Below, in pieces: positions 18,223 to 26,578 of a DNA stretch of 64,000 bases. The DNA is taken from the NCBI RefSeq assembly GCF_018219815.1, contig NZ_JADMKU010000006.1:1-64000 (forward strand), in the 5' to 3' direction. The notes under the pieces are model-generated. The model had not been told where the DNA came from and did not search any database. It worked only from the letters and a program-made list of their open reading frames with translations. Position 1 is the first letter of the stretch; every line of letters starts with the position of its first letter. The translations under genes were made by a program, and so were the position numbers. This DNA is from Thalassovita aquimarina (lineage in GTDB: Bacteria; Pseudomonadota; Alphaproteobacteria; Rhodobacterales; Rhodobacteraceae).

Positions 18223-18438
18223 TCAGCCTTTGGGCATGGTCAGGGTGATGCTACGCCCCGACTTCGCATAGTGCAGTTCGGTCTCGCCGATGGCGGCGAT
18301 CTTGCTGCCGTCGATACGGTCGCCGACCTTGATCTTCTTGTAGCGGCCATTGGAAAGCCGCACCAGCGCGCGCGCATGGCCCGGAACAAGGCGCTTTACG
18401 CCGCCGGACCACCAATCGCCCCCCGATTTGACCCGCAT
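18223..18438 (-). CDS. orphan PilP/GspC-like C-terminal domain (possible gene fragment)
   Basis: A 71-residue protein that is nearly all one domain. Its last 49 residues match the end of the 875-residue protein at 27521-30148 in about 40 of 49 positions, including VKVGDRI-type, AAIGE and KSGRSITL cores and the terminal MPKG. No convincing ribosome-binding site precedes the ATG at 18438, and there is no signal peptide. It may be a truncated duplicate rather than a working gene. The reading frame is open upstream to the start region of the divergent HemG-like gene. Similarity to its paralogue continues past the stop codon. Confidence 0.55.
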   Translation of the reverse strand: MRVKSGGDWWSGGVKRLVPGHARALVRLSNGRYKKIKVGDRIDGSKIAAIGETELHYAKSGRSITLTMPKG

Positions 18439-18497
18439 CAATGCGCCCGCCGCGCGCCCATGCGTAATACGCCCGTGAAACGCATAGGAGGGACGTC

Positions 18498-19025
18498 ATG
18501 AAAGTTCTGGTCAGCTACGCCACCAGCGAGGGGCACACCCGCAAGATCGCCCGCACACTCGCCGACCGGATCGCCGACAGCGGTCACATGGTCGAACTCC
18601 TCCATATCGACGACGCCGACGATATCGATCTGGACCGGTTCGATCGAGTCATCGTCGCCGCCTCGGTCCATGCCGGCCATTACCAGCGCGCGGTGTCCGA
18701 GTTCGCGGCCAAACACGCGGCGCAGCTGGGCGCGAAGCCGTCGCTGTTCCTGTCGGTCTCGCTTGCCGCAGCGGGCCACGATGCCGAGGACTGGCGCGGG
18801 CTCGACAAGATCCTCGCCGATTTCCAGGACGCCACCGGCTGGACGCCGGGCCGGGTGGAACAGATCGCCGGCGCTTACATGCCGTCGCAATACGACGTGT
18901 TCCGCCGCTTTGTCATGCGCCGCATCCTGGCCCAAAAGGACCCCGAGGCCGACCTGGATCAGGACAAGGAATATACCGACTGGCCCGCGCTCGACGCCCT
19001 GATCGCGGAGTGGCTGGGGGCGTGA
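18498..19025 (+). CDS. hemG: flavodoxin-domain protein, HemG-like
   Basis: A 175-residue flavodoxin-fold protein. It opens with the FMN phosphate-binding loop SYATSEGHTRKIA and has VIVAASVHAGHYQRAV in the second binding loop. This pattern matches HemG-type protoporphyrinogen oxidases, which use quinone to oxidise protoporphyrinogen IX. Related flavodoxins of unknown function share it, so the haem role is an inference. A GGAGGG ribosome-binding site precedes the ATG. The gene stands alone, divergent from the small PilP-like gene. Confidence 0.75.
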   Translation: MKVLVSYATSEGHTRKIARTLADRIADSGHMVELLHIDDADDIDLDRFDRVIVAASVHAGHYQRAVSEFAAKHAAQLGAKPSLFLSVSLAAAGHDAEDWRGLDKILADFQDATGWTPGRVEQIAGAYMPSQYDVFRRFVMRRILAQKDPEADLDQDKEYTDWPALDALIAEWLGA

Positions 19026-19134
19026 CGGACGGGCAGTCGGGTGCCGGTAAACAGCGCTTCGCGGATTGATCCCATACCGAAAACCAAACTAACTTCGTCC
19101 GAAGTTCTGAGGCTTTGCTTTTGCAAAGCGTGGG

Positions 19135-19491
19135 ATGAAAAGGAAGTATTTTTGCGGAATGGCTGTTTTTAGTAATTTCGAAAAACAGGTCGTCGACCTT
19201 CTGACCGAAGGCAGTCTCTCACGAGGCTTGAGGTCGAGGCTGAACGACGAAGCAACTCGCGTCGATCTCCGGGTTTCGGGAACGGATTATTTTCTCACGG
19301 TTCGCCATGACGACCTGCCGGTCGAGAGAGCGGTGTTTGATCAGCCTTTACTTGTCGGTGAAGCTGACGAAATACTGACCGGATTTATAATTTTCGTCGA
19401 AAACCATGAGCTTACGATCGAGTGCCATTCATGGGGCGGTTGTGATGTTCCAAAAGGATACAGAGACCTCGACGTTCAGATAACGTCCTAG
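19135..19491 (+). CDS. hypothetical small protein, orphan
   Basis: A 118-residue soluble protein that I do not recognise. A second possible ATG at 19159 (residue 9) may be the true start, and neither has a strong ribosome-binding site. The C-terminal pattern, hydrophobic strand FIIFVENHELTIECHSWGG, recalls the closing strands of small immunity-type proteins, but this is only a resemblance. The DNA is more AT-rich than its neighbours. Two perfect small hairpins (19091-19106 and 19112-19129) lie immediately upstream. Confidence 0.55.
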   Translation: MKRKYFCGMAVFSNFEKQVVDLLTEGSLSRGLRSRLNDEATRVDLRVSGTDYFLTVRHDDLPVERAVFDQPLLVGEADEILTGFIIFVENHELTIECHSWGGCDVPKGYRDLDVQITS

Positions 19492-19540
19492 CGCTCCCGC
19501 TCAATCCCGCGACCCAATCCCGGCGATCTGCGCTCCCGCC

Positions 19541-20392
19541 TCACCCGTCGAAATAATGCGCCCGGCACTCCGCCTCGCGGCCGCGCACCACGCGGGACCC
19601 TTCCAGCGGCCCGTGGGTTTCGGTGACCACCGTGCGCACATGTTCGCGCCCGCCGGATTTGGCGAAGTAGATCACCACCCAGTCACGGGTCCGCCCCAGC
19701 TCATGCGCCAGCGCGGTGTTGGAATAAAGCGCGGTGAAATCCCAGCCGTCGCGTTCCTCGTGCAGGATCGGCAGCCAGGCCTCGCCGTCCGGATTGAACC
19801 GGCGCGGCGCGATCATCCGCAGGGTGCCCGCTTCGGCCTGCCGCCGGTAACTGCGGTCGATCTCCAGAAGCGCCGCGACCGGCGGTTCCTCGTGTTCCTC
19901 CTCGCCCCGCCGCGACCGCCGCGCCAGCATCGCCGTCAAGGACGCCCGGATCGCCGCCGCCTTGCGCGGCCCGATGCCGTGGACGTCCTCCAGGCTGCCG
20001 TCATGGGCGGCGATTTCCAGCGCCTCCAGCGTGTCCACATGCAGCGCGTCATGGATGCGCTGCGCGGTATCCGGCCCGACGCCCGGAATGGCCTGAAACA
20101 GCTCTTCGGGTTCCGCCTCGCCGCGCATCCGCTCCAGCTGCACCCAGCGGCCGGTATAGGACATCTCGTCGATGGCGCGCGCCAGCCGCTCGCCGATCCC
20201 GGGCAGCTTCACCAGCCCGTCGAAACCTTCCCGCGCAAGGATCTCCGCCGGCTCCTCCGCCAACTGCCGCACCGTGTCGGCCGCCACGCGATAGGCGCGC
20301 ACCCTAAACCGGTTCGCGCCCTGCGCTTCCAGCAGTTCGCCCGCCTCGTCCAACCGATCCGCGATCTGCTCGCGCGACAATCCTCTTGCCAT
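19541..20392 (-). CDS. helix-hairpin-helix protein related to PolX N-terminus
   Basis: A 283-residue protein. Residues 1-70 resemble the 8-kDa domain of family X DNA polymerases (LDEAGELLEAQGANRFRVRAY). Two helix-hairpin-helix units follow (LVKLPGIGERLARAI and FQAIPGVGPDTAQRIH, then VHGIGPRKAAAIRASL). No polymerase palm motif or PHP exonuclease domain is present. The last 110 residues form a separate mixed domain I do not recognise. It probably binds DNA without regard to sequence, and the enzymatic role, if any, is unknown. Confidence 0.75.
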   Translation of the reverse strand: MARGLSREQIADRLDEAGELLEAQGANRFRVRAYRVAADTVRQLAEEPAEILAREGFDGLVKLPGIGERLARAIDEMSYTGRWVQLERMRGEAEPEELFQAIPGVGPDTAQRIHDALHVDTLEALEIAAHDGSLEDVHGIGPRKAAAIRASLTAMLARRSRRGEEEHEEPPVAALLEIDRSYRRQAEAGTLRMIAPRRFNPDGEAWLPILHEERDGWDFTALYSNTALAHELGRTRDWVVIYFAKSGGREHVRTVVTETHGPLEGSRVVRGREAECRAHYFDG

Positions 20393-20537
20393 GGCTCCCC
20401 CAAGCTGGCCGGAATGGCCGGGATCAGACTATCAGCCTTACCCGGCTTGTAAATCCGCACCGCTTCCCTTGCGTCCCCCGGCCACCTATCCTTGCCCCAA
20501 GGCCGGAAGGATAGACCGCGAAAGGACCCGACCCGCG

Positions 20538-21524
20538 ATGAGCGTTCTCGTGCAGCCCCGCCTGATCAACGATCCCGCCGGCGATCCGGGGCTTTACTTG
20601 GATTTCCATTTCGGGCGCCGGGCGATCCTGTTCGATCTGGGCGACACCGCGCCGCTGTCGGCGCGGGAATTGCTGCGCGTTTCGCATGTCTTCGTCAGCC
20701 ACGCCCACATGGATCACATTGCCGGGCTCGACCGTCTGTTGCGGCTGCGGCTGCACCGGCCGCGCCCGCTGCTCCTGCTCGGGCCGGCCGGGTTCGTGGA
20801 CCAGATGCAGAACAGGCTCGGCTCCTTCACCTGGAACCTGCTCAATGAGGCCTCGGTCGACTTCCGGCTCACCGTGCAAAGTTTCGACGGCGAAACGATC
20901 ACAGAAGCCGCCGAATTCCGCGCCCGGGAACAATACCGCCGCCGCGGCCTGCCGCCGCCGGACCTGCCGCCGGGCACCGTGCTGCGCGAACCGGAATTCG
21001 ACATTCGCGCCGCGGCGCTCGATCACGGCACGCCATCGCTTGCCTTCGCCTTCCGTCAATCGCGGCGGTTCAACGTCCTGCGCAACCGGCTGGACGATCT
21101 GGGCCTGCCGGTGGGCCCGTGGATCGACACCGCCAAGCAGGCGATGCGCGACGGGCTGCCGGACGATCAGGTCATCGTCGTGCCCGGGGCGGGGCAGGTG
21201 ACGCTCGCCGTCCTGCGTGACGGCGCGTTCCAATCCGCCCGGGGCCAGCATTTCGCCTATGTCGCGGATGCCGCCGACACGGGTGAAAACCGCGCCCTGA
21301 TCGCGGATCTGGCCCGCGGCGCCGATCACCTGTTCATCGAATCCGCCTTTCTCGACCGTGACCGCGACCTTGCCACCGCCACCCGCCACCTGACAGCGCG
21401 GGCGGCTGGCGAAATCGCCCGTGCCACCGGGGTGCGGCGGGTCACGCTGTTTCACCATTCGGCGCGCTACGATGACTATTCAGGCTTCGAAACCGAGATG
21501 CGGGCGGCTTTCGATCACGCCTGA
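20538..21524 (+). CDS. RNase Z-like metallo-beta-lactamase fold hydrolase
   Basis: A 328-residue metal-dependent hydrolase. The zinc motif HAHMDHIAG, preceded by VSHVFVS, and a late HHSARYDDY segment place it in the beta-lactamase-fold group near ribonuclease Z. Whether it processes tRNA 3' ends cannot be told, since the family also includes arylsulphatase-like members. The ATG at 20538 follows GAAAGGA. It is divergent from the helix-hairpin-helix gene and overlaps the 3' end of the convergent LysR gene by 10 bp. Confidence 0.8.
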   Translation: MSVLVQPRLINDPAGDPGLYLDFHFGRRAILFDLGDTAPLSARELLRVSHVFVSHAHMDHIAGLDRLLRLRLHRPRPLLLLGPAGFVDQMQNRLGSFTWNLLNEASVDFRLTVQSFDGETITEAAEFRAREQYRRRGLPPPDLPPGTVLREPEFDIRAAALDHGTPSLAFAFRQSRRFNVLRNRLDDLGLPVGPWIDTAKQAMRDGLPDDQVIVVPGAGQVTLAVLRDGAFQSARGQHFAYVADAADTGENRALIADLARGADHLFIESAFLDRDRDLATATRHLTARAAGEIARATGVRRVTLFHHSARYDDYSGFETEMRAAFDHA

Positions 21525-22441
21525 TCCAGCGGCTTCAGCAGGTCGAACACCCGCTGCCGCATCCATGCGGCCATTGGCGTGCGGTCGGCCCGCTTGTGCC
21601 AGACCCCGACGATCAGCGCCGGGGCGATCAGCATCGGCGGCCGGAACACCTGCAACCCGAACCCTGCCGCCACCTTGCGCGCCAACTGGTCCGGGATCAG
21701 CGCGATCAGGTCGCTTTCGCTGACCACCCGGCACACCCCGGAAAACACCGGCATCGTCATCGCGACGTGCCGTGCCCTGCCAACCCGGGCCAGCGCATCG
21801 TCGCCCATCGCGCTCAGCTTGCCCTCGGGCGAAAACAGCACATGGGGCAGGGCGCAAAAGGTCTCCATCGGCATGGTGTCGCCATCGGTGGCCCCGATGC
21901 CGGGATGTCCCGCCCGCGCGATGACCGAAAAGGGCGATCGGAACAGCGGTTCCCGATTGGCCCAGTCCGGCAGCTCGGTGTCGGGGATCAGCGCCAGATC
22001 GGCGCCGTATCGTTCCAGGCTGTTGATGTAATCATGCGGCACCAGGTCGATCAGCTGCGCCCTGAGGCTGGGGGCCGTCTTGTTCAGCAGATCGCCCAGC
22101 GGCGGCATCAGCAGTTCGGCCATGAAATCGCTGGCGGCGATCTTGAAGGCCCCGGTGGCGGTGGCCGGATCGAAGGTGCCGGGCGGCGAAAGCAGGATCT
22201 CGATCCGCTCGAGCTCATCGCGCAGCCCGTCACGTAGCGTTTCGGCGTAATCCGTCGCGACAAGCCGGTTGCTGTGGCGCACGAACAACGGATCGTCCAG
22301 CGCATGCCTGAGACGCGACAGCGCCCCCGATACCGCCGATTGCGACAGGCCCAGCCGCGCGCCCGCCTTCACCGTCGATCCTTCGCGAAACAGCGCATCC
22401 AGCACCCGCAGCAGGTTGAGGTCGAGCGTCGCGAAATTCAT
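21515..22441 (-). CDS. LysR family transcriptional regulator
   Basis: A 308-residue regulator. The N-terminal helix-turn-helix (LDLNLLRVLDALFREGSTVKA, read in pieces) and a C-terminal periplasmic-binding-like effector domain are typical. ATG at 22441 is chosen, as the longer version adds only seven residues. It is divergent from the cupin/GST pair, which it probably controls. The gap contains TATC-3 nt-GATA near 22441-22451 and a GATACC direct repeat (22448 and 22479, 31 bp apart), possible binding sites. Confidence 0.9.
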   Translation of the reverse strand: MNFATLDLNLLRVLDALFREGSTVKAGARLGLSQSAVSGALSRLRHALDDPLFVRHSNRLVATDYAETLRDGLRDELERIEILLSPPGTFDPATATGAFKIAASDFMAELLMPPLGDLLNKTAPSLRAQLIDLVPHDYINSLERYGADLALIPDTELPDWANREPLFRSPFSVIARAGHPGIGATDGDTMPMETFCALPHVLFSPEGKLSAMGDDALARVGRARHVAMTMPVFSGVCRVVSESDLIALIPDQLARKVAAGFGLQVFRPPMLIAPALIVGVWHKRADRTPMAAWMRQRVFDLLKPLDQA

Positions 22442-22552
22442 ATCAGCGATACCTTCTATCAAATATAACGGTTTGCCTGATACCGTGTGCCGCCGCTAGG
22501 CTCCTGTCAACGGAAGCGCTTTCGTTTCATCCCGAACAAGACGGAGGAAACG

Positions 22553-22996
22553 ATGAAAGACCTGACGACCGACCCGGCCAGCATCGATTGGAACGGCGTG
22601 ATATACAAAACCATCCTCGGCCCCGATGAATCCGGCGGCGCCATGTCCATCGTGGACAGCCTGTCGCCGGTGGGCAGCGGCCCGCCGCGTCACATCCATC
22701 ATGCCGAGGACGAAGTCTTCGTCATGATCACCGGCAGTTGCCGGGTGTGGATCGCCGGACGGGAACGGATCGCCGGGCCGGGCGACAGCATGTTCATCCC
22801 GCGCGGCACCGAACACACCTTCAAGGTGGTGGGCGACGAACCCTCGCGCCACCTCGTCATCCTGACCCCCGGCGGGTTCGAAGGTTTCTTCGCCGACATG
22901 GCCGCCGGCCAATACGTTATCCCGCGGGACATGGCCGCGATCGGGGACGCGGCCAGACGTCACAACATGTCCTTCACCGGCCCCCCTTTGGATTGA
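22553..22996 (+). CDS. cupin domain protein
   Basis: A 147-residue single-cupin protein. The metal-binding pattern is visible as PPRHIHHAEDEVFVMITG and later GTEHTFKVV. The likely metal ligands are the two His and the Glu of the first motif and the His of the second. Proteins of this size are often small dioxygenases, isomerases or sensors, so no reaction is assigned. A GGAGG site precedes the ATG at 22553. It lies 5 bp before the GST gene, so both form a unit divergent from the LysR regulator. Confidence 0.85.
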   Translation: MKDLTTDPASIDWNGVIYKTILGPDESGGAMSIVDSLSPVGSGPPRHIHHAEDEVFVMITGSCRVWIAGRERIAGPGDSMFIPRGTEHTFKVVGDEPSRHLVILTPGGFEGFFADMAAGQYVIPRDMAAIGDAARRHNMSFTGPPLD

Positions 22997-23001
22997 ACAG
23001 C

Positions 23002-23799
23002 ATGACAGCAAAACACATCGTCCATCACATCCCGGTCTGCCCGTTTTCGCAGCGCCTTGAAATCCTGCTGGCCCAAAGGGGGCTGACCGGCGCGGTCGAA
23101 TTCCGGGTGGTCGACATCACCAAACCGCGCGATCCGGCGCTGCTGGCGAAAACCCGTGGCACCACGGCCCTGCCGGTGCTGGAAACCCCCGACGGTACGA
23201 TCCTGAAGGAAAGCCTCGTCATCCTGCGTTATCTCGACGAAATCCTGCCCGGCCCGCCGCTGCGGCGCATCGATGCCGCCGAACATGCCGTCGAATCGAT
23301 GTTGATCGCGCAGGAAGGGCCATTCACCATGGCCGGTTACCTCTACGTGATGAATCAGGATCCAGGTCAGCGCGACGCCCACCGCGACAAGCTCCTCGGC
23401 CTCTATCGTGGCCTCGACGCGTTCCTGACGCAGTACAGCCCGGACCGGACCTTCCTGTTCGACGATTTCGGACTGGCCGAGGCGGTCTACACCCCGCTCT
23501 TCAAACGGTTCTGGTTCCTCGACTACTACGAACGCTTCGACCTGCCGCCGGACGATGCCTATGCCCGCGTGCGGCGCTGGCGCGAGGCCTGCATGGCGCA
23601 TCCCTGGACCGATCAGGTCAGCCGCGAAGAAATCGTCAAGCTCTACTACGACTACGCGCTGGGCGCCGGCAACGGCGCTCTGGTCGCGGGCCGGGCCGTG
23701 TCCAGCTTCACCTTCGACCCGCGCTGGCAGGGCCGCCCCTGGCCACCGCGCGACAAATATGCCGGAACGGTGTCGGACGCGGCGCTGGGGCTCCTCTAG
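23002..23799 (+). CDS. glutathione S-transferase family protein
   Basis: A 265-residue protein. An N-terminal thioredoxin-fold domain carries CPFSQR at residues 11-16, and a helical C-terminal domain follows. The cysteine in this motif suggests a Cys-type (omega/glutaredoxin-like) GST rather than a Ser/Tyr type. It is translationally close to the upstream cupin (5-bp gap), hinting at a joint detoxification or catabolic task under the LysR regulator. Substrate unknown. Confidence 0.82.
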   Translation: MTAKHIVHHIPVCPFSQRLEILLAQRGLTGAVEFRVVDITKPRDPALLAKTRGTTALPVLETPDGTILKESLVILRYLDEILPGPPLRRIDAAEHAVESMLIAQEGPFTMAGYLYVMNQDPGQRDAHRDKLLGLYRGLDAFLTQYSPDRTFLFDDFGLAEAVYTPLFKRFWFLDYYERFDLPPDDAYARVRRWREACMAHPWTDQVSREEIVKLYYDYALGAGNGALVAGRAVSSFTFDPRWQGRPWPPRDKYAGTVSDAALGLL

Positions 23800-23891
23800 G
23801 GCGGCGCCGTCGCCCGCCCGGCCCCGGGGAACAGCAGACGGGATCATCGCAGGCGGGCGGGGAGGCCCGTTAAGCTTGGATCTGTCAGCGT

Positions 23892-24836
23892 CTATGCAGC
23901 GTTCTGGTCCTCCAACCAGTTCAAGATCGCGCGGGTCGTTTCTTCGGGCTTTTCCTGCTGAATCCAATGGCCGCAATCAAGGCTGACCACGTCTACATTG
24001 GGCACGAATTCTGTAAGGTTTTCTGACTTCGGAATCGTATCCCGGTCGCCATAGATCATGAGCGCAGGCTGTTGGATGATCGGGTTCACGTCCGCCAATA
24101 TGTGCCAGTTGCGGTCAAGGTTCCTGTACCAGTTGATGCTGCCCGTGAACCCGACTTTTTCAAAGGCAGAGACGAAGACGGCCAGTTCGTCATCACGCAT
24201 CAAGGGATCGCCAAGCGATGCTTCCGCCCTGGCGAGGTTGATCATCATCATGCCGGGTTCCGGCGGTGCGGGGGGAACATTCTTGCGGAACAAATTGCGC
24301 AGGAACCGGGACGTGTTTTGGTCCAGCACGGCGTCGGCAACGCCCGGCTGTCGATTGAAGTGAACGAAATAATAGTCGCTTCCGAGAAATTCCTCCAGGA
24401 ACTCGATCCAGGGTTTTTCCGTGCGCGCTTGGTAAGGCAGGGCCAGGCTTATGACTTTGCTTACCCGGTCCGGATGCAATAGCGTCAGCCCCCAAACGAC
24501 ATTCGCACCCCAGTCATGGCCGACGAAGATGGCATCTTCGTACCCGTAGTGGTCGAGAAGCACGACGAGGTCACCAGACAACTGTTCAATGTCATAGTCC
24601 GTCACGTCCGCCGGGCGGGATGAATTGCCATAACCCCGCTGGTTCGGAACGATGACATGATAGCCCGCTGCGGCGAGGGCGGGCATCTGATAGCGCCAGG
24701 AAAAGGCATGCTCTGGCCAACCATGACAAAGCACAATCGGGTTTCCGGCATTTTCCTGTCCGGTTTCAAAAACTTCAAGTTCGACGCCGTTCACCGAAAC
24801 AAGTGTGGGCGTGGGAAAATCTGCGGGGCTGAACAT
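23892..24836 (-). CDS. alpha/beta hydrolase, epoxide hydrolase-like
   Basis: A 314-residue alpha/beta hydrolase. HGWPEHAFSW forms the oxyanion region, GHDWGANVVWG carries the nucleophile Asp of the epoxide hydrolase / haloalkane dehalogenase type, and DCGHWIQQEKPEE supplies the catalytic His near the end. The acid/base pattern fits a soluble epoxide hydrolase best. Lower GC than the nearby core genes and a divergent dedicated regulator (next gene) suggest an acquired two-gene catabolic or detoxification unit. Confidence 0.85.
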   Translation of the reverse strand: MFSPADFPTPTLVSVNGVELEVFETGQENAGNPIVLCHGWPEHAFSWRYQMPALAAAGYHVIVPNQRGYGNSSRPADVTDYDIEQLSGDLVVLLDHYGYEDAIFVGHDWGANVVWGLTLLHPDRVSKVISLALPYQARTEKPWIEFLEEFLGSDYYFVHFNRQPGVADAVLDQNTSRFLRNLFRKNVPPAPPEPGMMMINLARAEASLGDPLMRDDELAVFVSAFEKVGFTGSINWYRNLDRNWHILADVNPIIQQPALMIYGDRDTIPKSENLTEFVPNVDVVSLDCGHWIQQEKPEETTRAILNWLEDQNAA

Positions 24837-24923
24837 TGCTTTGTCTCCTTGTTTAACAATTCAACAGCCGCTTAGAATGGAATGGTGCCAAAAATTGGCA
24901 CCTTTGTGTGGTGGTTTGCTGAA

Positions 24924-25643
24924 ATGAATACTCGCCTCCGACATGACGCCATCGTGCGCAGCCTTCGCCGCAACGGCACTTCGACGGTCGCTGAGCTGGC
25001 GGAGGAAGTTGGCGCATCCCGGCGCACCGTCTTGCGTGACATCGCGGCGTTGCGGGACGAAGGGTATGTCATTCATTCCGAACCGGGCCGTGGGGGCGGT
25101 CTGCAACTCGATCCGCAATCGGTTCAGACCACGGCACGTCTGTCGGTGGCCGAAGTCTTTGCGCTTCTCATCAGTGTTGCGAGCATGCGCGCTGCCGGAA
25201 ACCTTCCATTTTCGGGTCTGGCCGACGCCGGGCTTGCCAAGATCGAGAAATCCCTGCCGTCTGACAAGGTCCGGGACCTGCGCCGGTTTCTGGATTGCCT
25301 TTACGTCGGAACGCTCGCGCCACAAGTCGACATATCCGATATGGGGACGATGGATCCCGCACTCCTGCCCGCATTCGAACCCGCTTTTCTCAAGCGGCTG
25401 TATTTGCGCTTCCGTTATCGCGACGCGAAGGGAATTGAATCCACGCGACAGGTCGAACCGCAAGCCATGCTAATCTTGCCGCCACTTTGGTATTTGGTTG
25501 CCTGGGACCCGTCGCGCCAGGACTTTCGGCATTTCCGAATGGACCGGATCAGCGAACCGGCATTCATGGACGGCACAACATTTCGCCGCCGGCATGTGCC
25601 CTTCGACGATAACGTCCGCCCAATTCGACACACATCTGGCTGA
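24924..25643 (+). CDS. YafY/DeoR-type regulator with WYL domain
   Basis: A 239-residue regulator. The N-terminal helix-turn-helix (TVAELAEEVGASRRTVLRDIA) is followed by a WYL ligand-sensing domain (VEPQAMLILPPLWYLVAW and a closing RMDRISEP). WYL domains bind small ligands or nucleic acids and control many stress and defence genes. Here the gene is divergent from the epoxide hydrolase, and the 87-bp gap points to direct control of it. ATG at 24924 is chosen over one at 24882 that adds a non-conserved 14-residue lead. Confidence 0.85.
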   Translation: MNTRLRHDAIVRSLRRNGTSTVAELAEEVGASRRTVLRDIAALRDEGYVIHSEPGRGGGLQLDPQSVQTTARLSVAEVFALLISVASMRAAGNLPFSGLADAGLAKIEKSLPSDKVRDLRRFLDCLYVGTLAPQVDISDMGTMDPALLPAFEPAFLKRLYLRFRYRDAKGIESTRQVEPQAMLILPPLWYLVAWDPSRQDFRHFRMDRISEPAFMDGTTFRRRHVPFDDNVRPIRHTSG

Positions 25644-25790
25644 CCTTCGACTGGGTGCAGAAAACAAAAGCTCCCGGCCGCTTGTTGTGCCGGCCGCAAT
25701 GCACGGAAAACGGGTCTTCCGCTGCGGGTCATCCGCATGTGCGCCGTGGCCTTGCTGACGAAAGGGGCCAAGCGGCGCAATGCGACCGTT

Positions 25791-26357
25791 TCAGCTGTCA
25801 TCGTCGCGGGCGTGGCGACCTGCGGCGAAGATGCTCGTGATGTCGGTTCGAAAACGCCGCAAGCGCAGCGTGACAAGCAGCGACTCGATATTCGCCAGGA
25901 TCCCGAGAACGACGACGGCAAGGAAGATCTGGCGCGAATAGTCGATCAGGTAAAGCCAGGCGAAAAACACCGCCGCGCAAAACGCGGCGGTCTTTGACAG
26001 GTACAGGTGGTAGGCCGGCAGCCCGCCGAACTTCGCCAGCGAAGCAAGCGCGGCGGCGGCATAACTGGCGAGGAACAGGTAGAGCCACGCGCGTTCGGAC
26101 CCAAGGTTGTGACCCTCGAAGATGAAGAGCCCGAAAATCCCGGCAAGCAATGTGCACGCGTCGGCGATCGTGTCGAGCTTCGCCCCGAGGCGCGATTCCT
26201 GTCCCAACCATCGGGCCAGCGGCCCGTCGACCAGGTCGGTCAGCAGACTGAGGCCCAGAAGGATGAAGAAGGCGTCGCGCTGTCCGGCGGCGGCCAGCCA
26301 AGCCGTGACCGGAGCGGCTGCAAGCCTGCAATAGGACAACTGGTCTGAGATGTTCAT
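25791..26357 (-). CDS. CDP-alcohol phosphatidyltransferase family protein
   Basis: A 188-residue integral membrane enzyme. The complete CDP-alcohol signature is visible in DLVDGPLARWLGQESRLG followed by AKLDTIADA, that is D(2)DG(2)AR(8)G(3)D(3)D. Several hydrophobic helices span the rest. It transfers a phosphoalcohol from a CDP-activated donor in phospholipid synthesis. Which lipid it makes (phosphatidylglycerol phosphate, cardiolipin-type or other) cannot be read. ATG at 26357. Divergent from the secreted protein at 26579. Confidence 0.85.
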   Translation of the reverse strand: MNISDQLSYCRLAAAPVTAWLAAAGQRDAFFILLGLSLLTDLVDGPLARWLGQESRLGAKLDTIADACTLLAGIFGLFIFEGHNLGSERAWLYLFLASYAAAALASLAKFGGLPAYHLYLSKTAAFCAAVFFAWLYLIDYSRQIFLAVVVLGILANIESLLVTLRLRRFRTDITSIFAAGRHARDDDS

Positions 26358-26578
26358 GCGAGAAACGCCTTTCACCTTCTTTATACCGACGCGGTCCGTT
26401 CGCGACCCCGGACAATCCGTGCCAAGCTGCGCGATCATCGCCAGGCAAAACTGCGCAGCAGAACCGGTCGCACAGGAATGCAAGCTTGCGCCATGACATG
26501 TGTCAATGCCGGTTAGGCTGTGGCGGGATCACATACATCCGGCGATGACTGATGCCATACCCGCCCGAGGAGAGAATT

